Of a stretch of 9,716 nt of DNA, positions 1 to 4,946 are shown piece after piece. The stretch covers positions 1 to 9,716 of the forward strand of contig CAZQVW010000095.1 of the NCBI GenBank assembly GCA_964596865.1, read 5' to 3'. Source of the DNA: UBA6382 sp964596865. GTDB taxonomy: Bacteria; Bacteroidota; Bacteroidia; Bacteroidales; Bacteroidaceae. A program made the translations under genes and the position numbers. Under the pieces are notes generated by a model. The model was not told the origin of the DNA and ran no database searches. It was given only the letters and a program-made list of their open reading frames with translations. Each line of letters begins with the position of its first letter. Within the stretch, counting starts at the first letter, position 1.

Positions 1-289
1 TTGAATGTTTTGGAGTTCTCAAATGTGTCAACGATTTTCAGTATAAGACATTTTTTGACTTTTCTACGCATGTCCCTCGTCTAAGATGTGATTTTATAAA
101 AAATAGTGGGGGATTATTTTGTGGCCAAGTATAAATCGAGACTGTAGAAAAGTCATTACTTACGCGAAATGTATTGATTGAGTAGCTGCGTATCCGATCA
201 TATATACTTAATACAAGTACTTTCTTGTCTTACTGGACACCAATAATTACAAATAGCGGCCTTTTTTCAAGTTTCTCCTATTTATTGTG
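1..289. other. Non-coding stretch downstream of rlmH
   Basis: No reading frame with recognisable content was found here on either strand. The sequence is AT-rich and lies beyond the stop codon of rlmH, which is transcribed toward it. I saw no convincing rho-independent terminator for rlmH. The one structured element is the 12-bp inverted repeat listed separately. It is probably the spacer before a gene lying left of the window. Confidence 0.5.
56..155. repeat. Perfect 12-bp inverted repeat with 76-bp spacer
   Basis: TGACTTTTCTAC at 56-67 is the exact reverse complement of GTAGAAAAGTCA at 144-155. The spacer contains a near-match to a Bacteroidetes -7 box (TATTTTG around 115-121, one base short of TAnnTTTG). 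Inverted repeats of this size around a short AT-rich segment are the layout of invertible promoters known in Bacteroides, but a chance repeat or an operator pair is equally possible. No recombinase gene is in view. Confidence 0.4.
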
Positions 290-766
290 TTATTCGTGGT
301 GATATGGGAGGTGGTGGATAATGGTAAGGGCGCGATAATATTGCTCCACGAAAAGGAGGCGTATCATTTGGTGGGAGAATGTCATCTTTGAAAGTGAGAT
401 GCGCTCTTTGCCCCTTTCATAAACTGCGGGCGAGAATCCGTAAGGCCCACCAATAACAAAGACCAGACGCCCAGCCCCGCTTCCCGACGCGATTGTCTGC
501 AGATATTCTGCAAATTTCACGGAGGTAAACTCCTGCCCCTTTTCATCAAGCAGGACTACGCGGTCGGAATTTTGCAGGCGGGAGAGAATGGCTTCGCCCT
601 CACGCTCTTTTTGCTGGTCGATAGAGAGTGAGCGCGTGTTTTTCAGTTCGGGAATGACCACTACCTCTATCGGCATAAACCGCTTACTGCGCTTTACGTA
701 CTCGTCTATCATGCTTTCCAACGTGGCGGAGGTGGTGCGCCCTACTTCAATCAGAATTATTCTCAT
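290..766 (-). CDS. rlmH: 23S rRNA (pseudouridine1915-N3)-methyltransferase RlmH
   Basis: This is a SPOUT-class methyltransferase that uses S-adenosylmethionine to methylate pseudouridine 1915 in helix 69 of 23S rRNA on assembled 70S ribosomes. The 158-residue length matches the usual size of about 155. Diagnostic features are the start MRIILIEVGR, LLDEKGQEF at 72-80, the trefoil-knot cofactor loop FVIGGPYGFS at 103-112, and the conserved C-terminal block LSKMTFSHQMIRLLFVEQYY at 125-144 ending in PYHHE. The ATG at 766 fits the family start. It lies 129 bp beyond the pheS stop on the same strand, but a strong terminator separates them, so it is probably transcribed independently or by readthrough. 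No exact -7 promoter element was found just upstream. Confidence 0.96.
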   Translation of the reverse strand: MRIILIEVGRTTSATLESMIDEYVKRSKRFMPIEVVVIPELKNTRSLSIDQQKEREGEAILSRLQNSDRVVLLDEKGQEFTSVKFAEYLQTIASGSGAGRLVFVIGGPYGFSPAVYERGKERISLSKMTFSHQMIRLLFVEQYYRALTIIHHLPYHHE

Positions 767-794
767 TTCTAAAATCGCTGTCTTGCTTATTTAC

Positions 795-847
795 AAAAAA
801 AGAGATTGGACTAAGCTGTCGTGCAAAACAGATTAGTCCAATCTCTT
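795..847 (-). terminator. Rho-independent terminator of pheS
   Basis: AAGAGATTGGACTAA (800-814) and TTAGTCCAATCTCTT (833-847) form a perfect 15-bp stem. Inside the 18-nt loop, CTGT (816-819) and ACAG (828-831) add four more pairs after one mismatch. Seven As at 795-801 become a T7 tract directly after the stem on the minus strand, the canonical arrangement for stopping pheS transcription. T-rich sequence on the plus side (850-855) means it could also work in the other direction, although no plus-strand gene arrives there. Confidence 0.9.
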
Positions 848-895
848 GTGTTTTTACATTCAGAATTGACCAACAAAAGGATTGCTATACCCAGA

Positions 896-1921
896 TTAGT
901 TGGCCGCAACAAATTCTTCGAGGAAGCGGCGGTCGTTTTGGGAGAAGAGGCGAAGGTCGTCTACCTGATATTTCAGGTTGGCGATGCGCTCCACGCCCAT
1001 TCCGAAAGCGTAGCCCGTGTATTTGGTGGAGTCGATGCCGTTTGCGTCCAACACGGCTGGGTCTACCATTCCGCAACCGAGGATTTCCACCCAGCCGGTC
1101 TGCTTGCAGAAACTGCAACCTACGCCGCCGCAGATATTACAACTGATGTCCATCTCGGCCGAAGGCTCGGTGAAGGGAAAATAAGAGGGGCGCAGGCGTA
1201 TTTTAGTGTCTTTGCCAAACATTTCCTGCGCAAACAGGAGGAGCACCTGCTTGAGGTCGGTGAAAGACACATGCTCGTCCACATACAGGCCCTCCACTTG
1301 ATGGAAGAAGCAGTGGGCGCGGGCGCTGATGGTCTCGTTGCGATAGACGCGGCCCGGACAGATAACGCGGATGGGCGGTTGTTGCTTCTCCATCACGCGG
1401 CTTTGCACGGAGGAGGTGTGGGTGCGCAGAATGATGTCGGGGTGCGCCTCAATAAAGAAGGTGTCCTGCATATCGCGGGCGGGGTGGTCGGCGGGGAAGT
1501 TCATCGAGGAGAACACGTGCCAGTCGTCTTCCACTTCGGGGCCGTCGGCTAAGCAGAATCCCAAGCGCGAGAAGATGTCGATAATCTCATCGCGCACAAG
1601 GGAGATGGGGTGGCGTGTGCCAAGAGGGGTGGGGTAGGCGGTGCGGGTGAGGTCGAGCTTCTGCGCCTCGTCCTCCTGCTCGTTGATTTGGTCGCGCAGC
1701 GCCTGTATGCGGGCCTGTGCCTCCTGTTTGAGGTTGTTGATGCTGATGCCGAGCTCTTTCTTGCGCTCTTTGGCCACATCGCGAAACTCGTTCATCAACT
1801 GGGGCACCACTCCTTTCTTACTAAGATATTTTATGCGCAGGGCTTCTATTTCCTGTTGGTTGCGTGCGTGGAGGGATTTGATTTCCTCCATCAGTTGTGG
1901 TATGTTGTCTATCAATGCCAT
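896..1921 (-). CDS. pheS: Phenylalanine--tRNA ligase alpha subunit
   Basis: This is the catalytic alpha subunit of the alpha2beta2 class II synthetase that charges tRNA-Phe. At 341 residues it has normal length. Residues 1-90 form the charged, heptad-like N-terminal coiled coil that grips tRNA. The class II core follows: HPARDMQDTFF at 146-156, RTHTSSVQSR at 166-175, CPGRVYRNE at 188-196, FHQVEG at 206-211, PFTEPSAEMDI at 249-259 and motif 3 GMGVERI at 297-303. Four cysteines at 261, 264, 269 and 272 (CxxC-x4-CxxC) could hold a metal; I recall similar cysteine clusters in Bacteroidetes PheS. The beta subunit pheT is not adjacent: downstream is a terminator and rlmH, and upstream is 410 bp of spacer. 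The candidate promoter lies at 2107-2114, which would put the 22-bp repeat array in the transcribed leader. Confidence 0.98.
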   Translation of the reverse strand: MALIDNIPQLMEEIKSLHARNQQEIEALRIKYLSKKGVVPQLMNEFRDVAKERKKELGISINNLKQEAQARIQALRDQINEQEDEAQKLDLTRTAYPTPLGTRHPISLVRDEIIDIFSRLGFCLADGPEVEDDWHVFSSMNFPADHPARDMQDTFFIEAHPDIILRTHTSSVQSRVMEKQQPPIRVICPGRVYRNETISARAHCFFHQVEGLYVDEHVSFTDLKQVLLLFAQEMFGKDTKIRLRPSYFPFTEPSAEMDISCNICGGVGCSFCKQTGWVEILGCGMVDPAVLDANGIDSTKYTGYAFGMGVERIANLKYQVDDLRLFSQNDRRFLEEFVAAN

Positions 1922-1991
1922 AGCAATGAAAAATGTTTTGTAGTTTCTAAATTGTTGTCTCTTTGCGAAATTGCGGTGTTAAGGGGTGTGA

Positions 1992-2079
1992 TTTCCTGTA
2001 TCAATGAGGGCACATCCCTATGTTAGGGAGGATAAATCCCTGTGTCAGAGAGGGAAAATCCCTATGCCAGAGAGGGCAA
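1992..2079. repeat. Four-copy 22-bp tandem repeat upstream of pheS
   Basis: Four head-to-tail units start at 1992, 2014, 2036 and 2058, each exactly 22 bp and without spacers. The consensus begins ATCCCTRTGTCAGAGAGGG (R = A or G) and ends in MAA. Units 3 and 4 match at 19 of 22 positions; unit 1 is the most diverged. Each unit contains CCCT and AGGG in inverted orientation; in unit 2 TCCCT-ATGTT-AGGGA is a perfect small hairpin. The array lies 70 to 158 bp upstream of the pheS ATG and would be in its 5' leader if the promoter at 2107-2114 is used. Confidence 0.85.
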
Positions 2080-2106
2080 AAATCTACGCTCCCCTTATCA
2101 AATTGG

Positions 2107-2114
2107 CAAAGTTA
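2107..2114 (-). promoter_or_regulatory. Candidate -7 promoter element for pheS
   Basis: On the minus strand this reads TAACTTTG, an exact match to the Bacteroidetes -7 consensus TAnnTTTG. Transcription would start near 2100 and give a leader of about 180 nt containing the whole 22-bp array. No exact TTTG -33 element is found at the expected distance, so the call rests on the -7 box and position only. Confidence 0.4.
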
Positions 2115-2245
2115 GTGATTTTTGTTTATAATAGCTATCTATCACACTGAAAAACTGCCCTTACATTGTTTGCGCTTGCGCATTTTTGTCTTAGCGGCCG
2201 CCAATTATTTTTGTTTTAGCAGTGTCAAATTCTGTGCCGCCACGC
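2115..2245. other. Remaining spacer between the pheS promoter and the peptide terminator
   Basis: This completes the 410-bp gene-free region 1922-2331. It is AT-rich and shows no reading frame of note. Visible details are a short GCGC-type dyad (TGCGCTTGCGCA, about 2170-2181) and the 8-bp palindrome GCGGCCGC at 2194-2201. I see no function in it. Confidence 0.4.
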
Positions 2246-2290
2246 AAAAACAATAAAGGTGGGCGCACGCACCTAAATGCGCCGCCCACC
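2246..2290 (-). terminator. Rho-independent terminator after the YIKP peptide gene
   Basis: GGTGGGC at 2258-2264 pairs with GCCCACC at 2284-2290, and GCA (2265-2267) pairs with TGC (2278-2280) across a 3-nt bulge, giving a GC-rich stem of about 10 bp. On the minus strand the stem is followed by TTTATTGTTTTTG, a good T-rich tract. It sits about 41 bp beyond the stop codon of the peptide gene, so it probably ends that two-gene transcript. Confidence 0.75.
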
Positions 2291-2331
2291 CGTTGACAAG
2301 CAACCTTAATAATTTATTTTGGCTCGATAAT

Positions 2332-2514
2332 TTAATACTCCGGCTCGCTGTCGCTGGTCTCAAAGTCATCATCGATGAGGCCACCGCTGAATGACTTGGA
2401 GTCTAACTGTTGGTCATCGGAGCCAATGCCAGGGCCTACTTCTGATCCACACAGAGGAGAGCTCTTTACCTCGAAAGCCTTTAATGCTGGCTTGATATAA
2501 TTTTCCTTATTCAT
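2332..2514 (-). CDS. Short YIKP-type acidic peptide of unknown function
   Basis: This encodes a 60-residue peptide beginning MNKENYIKPALKAFEV, with one cysteine at 22 in SSPLCGSEVGPG and a very acidic tail (7 of the last 13 residues are Asp or Glu). The layout, an N-terminal YIKP/YxKP motif, a small-residue patch near residue 20, a Gly-rich middle and an acidic end, matches short, often multi-copy peptides I recall from Prevotella and Bacteroides with no known function. There is no signal peptide and no modification enzyme nearby. It lies 65 bp after the secreted-protein gene on the same strand and before a strong terminator, so the two are likely co-transcribed. I infer it is real from the start context, motif and terminator. 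Confidence 0.65.
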   Translation of the reverse strand: MNKENYIKPALKAFEVKSSPLCGSEVGPGIGSDDQQLDSKSFSGGLIDDDFETSDSEPEY

Positions 2515-2579
2515 AGTTTATAAATTATTGTTGTTGGGTAACTAATATATTCTTGCCGTTGTGAAATATCTGGGCTCTG

Positions 2580-2906
2580 TTATTTTACTAATACCTTCTT
2601 ACCATTGATGATATACAGGCCCTTTGTGGCGTTGGCTACGCGGCGTCCCTGGAGGTCGTAGATAATATCGGTTTTGTTTCCGCCGTTTGTTTCCGCGCTG
2701 TTGATGCCGGTGATGTCATCATCGATGGTTATGGCGAAAGTATTGGATTTGCTGGAATTGTCGCCGCTTTGCACATTTTTAACGGCCGCCAGAAGTTCGC
2801 TGTAGGTGGAGACATCTTTTGTCTCGGCCTTCAATTGAGCTGCACCTACAAAAATCAGTGCGGCAACAAGTACCAATTGGGTCTTTAATAATAGATTTCT
2901 TTTCAT
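2580..2906 (-). CDS. Small secreted protein: signal peptide joined to a C-terminal tail, passenger apparently missing
   Basis: This encodes 108 residues. Residues 1-27 are a signal peptide (MKRNLLLK, hydrophobic core LVLVAALIFVGAA, cleavage after LKA). Residues 28-60 (TYSELLAAVK...FAITID) resemble the start of large secreted beta-helix proteins, where a 'STYxEL..AV..' segment precedes repeated strands. Residues 61-108 (DDDITGINS..., YDLQGRRV at 83-90, GLYIINGKKVLVK at 96-108) are the C-terminal tail seen on secreted and surface proteins of Prevotella and Bacteroides. The several hundred residues normally between these parts are absent, so it may be an in-frame deletion remnant of a large surface protein or a genuine minimal protein. 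The frame is intact. The start at 2906 is fixed by the signal peptide. No exact promoter lies immediately upstream; the nearest -7 match is at 3297-3304. Confidence 0.75.
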   Translation of the reverse strand: MKRNLLLKTQLVLVAALIFVGAAQLKAETKDVSTYSELLAAVKNVQSGDNSSKSNTFAITIDDDITGINSAETNGGNKTDIIYDLQGRRVANATKGLYIINGKKVLVK

Positions 2907-3050
2907 TATGATAAAAGTTCTAGGTTTTGGTATCGATTTGTTTTTATCGTTTTATAAAGTTAAGGGATGAATGTAAAATGATACCGATTAGGGCATGAAT
3001 AGCAAACCCTTTTCTGAAACTATAATGATAGGAAAAAGGATGTATAACGA

Positions 3051-3091
3051 GCAATTCCCCTGCGCCAAGACGGTGAGGGGTAGCTAATTGC
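3051..3091. other. Extended imperfect hairpin
   Basis: GCAATT (3051-3056) pairs with AATTGC (3086-3091), CCCCT (3057-3061) with AGGGG (3076-3080), and CGCC (3063-3066) with GGTG (3072-3075, one G-U pair). A 1-nt bulge and a 5-nt asymmetry interrupt the stem. No adjacent T-tract supports a terminator on either strand. It could be a leader structure of the secreted-protein gene or part of a decayed mobile element. Confidence 0.35.
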
Positions 3092-3106
3092 TTATGAGGG
3101 CTAAAT

Positions 3107-3120
3107 ACTAAATATTTAGT
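3107..3120. repeat. Perfect 14-bp palindrome
   Basis: ACTAAATATTTAGT is its own reverse complement. It lies about 200 bp upstream of the secreted-protein start. Its size and AT-rich centre suit a dimeric regulator's operator, but palindromes of AT-rich bases also arise by chance and no regulator gene is nearby. Confidence 0.3.
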
Positions 3121-3296
3121 TTGTGTGGGGGGTGGGTAACTGAAGCGCTCAACTTGCGCCAAGAAGCCTTTGAGCCAAAGGTCTTGGAGCACATAGTGGA
3201 TAATACGGTGTTGAGCCTATTCATGGTGATACTGTTTGGCAATGTCGTTTTCATTGGCGGAAAGGCATAACGCCATTTACCGCATAAATCACGATG

Positions 3297-3304
3297 CAAA
3301 AGTA
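3297..3304 (-). promoter_or_regulatory. Candidate -7 promoter element pointing toward the secreted-protein/peptide pair
   Basis: The minus strand reads TACTTTTG, an exact TAnnTTTG match followed by C as in the other candidates in this window. It points leftward toward the 2906 start, about 390 bp away, and would transcribe the hairpin and palindrome as leader. No TTTG -33 box was found at standard spacing. Confidence 0.3.
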
Positions 3305-3514
3305 CAACTTTCTTGTTTTTCGCGACAATAATTTTCGGGAAAGTTTTATGAAAAAGGCGAAAATGAAAAAGAAATGTTGGAAATATTCCGCCAAGAATTT
3401 GGGAAACGCCTGTTTTGCTTATAGTAAATTGCAAAATAGCGCGAATCGAAACCGAAAGGTTGCGAGGATTCTGCTACCTCCGCTCCTACTTCAATCAAAA
3501 TATTGCGTATGCAA

Positions 3515-4927
3515 TTAGTTTTTTAGGTCTATCACCACGCTGGCGGGGTAAAGGCGGAGAGGATCGAAGAATGTGGCGCAACTGAGGGCGAGATCGGCGA
3601 GGTTGGGCTTGAGGCGACCGTGGAATACCTCTTTGCCATTCACTACCACCTTGACAGGGCGGCTCAAGTCCACAAGGTGGTTGTCCAAAAAGAGGCGGAT
3701 GCGCCCGTTGGTGGCGGGCTTATAAGAACGATTGAACTTCAGTTCAATTCCCCACATCGGGTCTTTCTCGATGGTGGTGTAATAGGCTTGCCGAATGGTG
3801 AGATTGACGGTGTTGTGGGCGATTTCCATGTCGTATCTGATGCAGCGTTCCGTTTCAGGGGTGGTGTCTTGCTCGGCGCTCGGCATCTGTTCCACGCGTA
3901 GGTTGTAAAAACCTTTGCGATGGCGGCCGTCCATCGGGAAATCCTCCCAAAGCAGGGCTTTTGGCCACGGGTAGCGCTGATAGGGGCGCAGCCAAGGGGT
4001 GGTGAGGGTGTAATCAATCTGGTGGCCGCGGTCGGGAATAAGCTGTATGCGGTGGCAGAAAAGGGAATCGCCCTCGTAAGCGTAGGGGAAAAGGGCTTTC
4101 AGTGAGTCGAAGGCCTGCTGGGTGTAGCGCGTGAGGCGGTTGCGATAGAATCCGACGTCGTTTGCTCCGGTGAGCAGGGAAAACTTTATGTTAAAGCAGT
4201 TTTCTGCCGGTGCATTCTTGAGAGGTTCGCCGCCGGCCATGGGTCCGGCGCCCGCCAGATAGTCGGCATAGAATGAGGCGAGCCTTTGACTGCCATACCC
4301 GCCCTCGGAAATCCCGAATATATAGATGTGGTAAGGATTGATGTCGCCGCCGCAAAGGGCCAAGCGCAGCATCTTTTCCCATGCCCACTGTTTGGATTTC
4401 TGCCACCAACGATACCACGCGCCCTCTTGCGGGATTTGAGGAATGAAATAGGCTGAGGGTGCGTCTTGGAAGCGCAAAGCCCACAACCGACCGTATTGCC
4501 ATTCCAGATCGCGGGGGCCGGAACCGTGGAGGTAGAGAAAGAGCGGCCACCCGTTGGCGGGCTTTTCTCCTTTAGTGCCGTAGAAATAGTTCATCACGGC
4601 GTTGGGCTCTAAATTGGCGGGCAGTTGCCACGAATGAGCCACGGAATCGCGAAGCGGGCAGAGGGCTGCCAGTGATTGCTTGTCGGTTTGTGTGTTTACC
4701 TCGCGCCAAACCTGCCATACTGTGTTTTGCCAGTGGTCTATGTCGTTGAGGGCTATGTTTTTGGCGGGTGGGGGCGTGTTGGTGTTGGTGGTGCCGATGG
4801 TATCGGTCAGTATGTTGCGGAAATAATTGGAAAGAGCCGATTGGAGGTTGGCGCGCTTGTCGGCGTTCCCCGTGAGAGGGCGGACAGCAGCCAATATAAT
4901 AAGTGAAAGGAGGAGAATGTTTTTCAT
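3515..4927 (-). CDS. Secreted alpha/beta hydrolase (esterase-like)
   Basis: This encodes 470 residues from the ATG at 4927. An upstream in-frame start at 5002 would overlap the ABC gene and place 25 residues before the signal peptide MKNILLLSLIILAAVRPLTG, so it was not used. The export signal places the enzyme in the periplasm or outside. The alpha/beta-hydrolase parts are clear: oxyanion segment FLYLHGSGPRD with HG at 134-135, nucleophile elbow GISEGG with Ser207, likely acid Asp257 in GANDVGF, and likely base His302 in PDRGHQ. This resembles esterase/PHB-depolymerase-like secreted hydrolases. Residues after about 330 form a further C-terminal domain of unknown role, ending in VVIDLKN. The substrate cannot be read from the sequence. 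It starts 19 bp after the ABC stop, so it is probably the last gene of the nadK operon. Confidence 0.85.
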   Translation of the reverse strand: MKNILLLSLIILAAVRPLTGNADKRANLQSALSNYFRNILTDTIGTTNTNTPPPAKNIALNDIDHWQNTVWQVWREVNTQTDKQSLAALCPLRDSVAHSWQLPANLEPNAVMNYFYGTKGEKPANGWPLFLYLHGSGPRDLEWQYGRLWALRFQDAPSAYFIPQIPQEGAWYRWWQKSKQWAWEKMLRLALCGGDINPYHIYIFGISEGGYGSQRLASFYADYLAGAGPMAGGEPLKNAPAENCFNIKFSLLTGANDVGFYRNRLTRYTQQAFDSLKALFPYAYEGDSLFCHRIQLIPDRGHQIDYTLTTPWLRPYQRYPWPKALLWEDFPMDGRHRKGFYNLRVEQMPSAEQDTTPETERCIRYDMEIAHNTVNLTIRQAYYTTIEKDPMWGIELKFNRSYKPATNGRIRLFLDNHLVDLSRPVKVVVNGKEVFHGRLKPNLADLALSCATFFDPLRLYPASVVIDLKN

Positions 4928-4946
4928 AGCAGAAAGATGGAGCGGT

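Larger units (their letters stand above)
2907..3514. other. 608-bp intergenic region with no convincing gene
   Basis: Several overlapping open frames exist here but none has a recognisable domain. On the minus strand, frames at 2944-3192 and 3108-3434 lack family features. On the plus strand, 3112-3270 is open without an early ATG and reads EALNLRQEAFEPKVLEH then a hydrophobic run ending FIGGKA and a stop, which could be the end of a decayed gene such as a transposase. Because these frames overlap, at most one can be real. Structured elements are listed separately: a hairpin at 3051-3091, a palindrome at 3107-3120 and a -7 match at 3297-3304. Confidence 0.4.

Noticed and set aside
821..1552. 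243-codon open frame on the plus strand
   Set aside because: It lies antisense to pheS, whose family motifs are unmistakable; the frame is a by-product of GC-rich codon use.
1992..2079. CRISPR array
   Set aside because: The 22-bp units are directly adjacent with no unique spacers, and no cas genes are present. The same holds for 9440-9527.
2194..2201. GCGGCCGC palindrome as an operator
   Set aside because: It is a single 8-bp GC palindrome with no second copy or associated element.
2332..2514. Lanthipeptide or other modified-peptide cluster
   Set aside because: There is no modification enzyme, protease or dedicated transporter beside it; the ABC exporter lies more than 2 kb away in an operon with nadK and lacks a peptidase domain.
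3485..3497. 13-bp match to the start of rlmH (741-753), suggesting a duplicated rlmH fragment
   Set aside because: The similarity stops after 13 bases plus a few scattered matches, and about one such match is expected by chance in a window of this size.
3294..3518. 74-codon lysine-rich open frame on the plus strand
   Set aside because: It has no recognisable features, ends by overlapping the hydrolase stop, and its composition follows the local AT-rich DNA.
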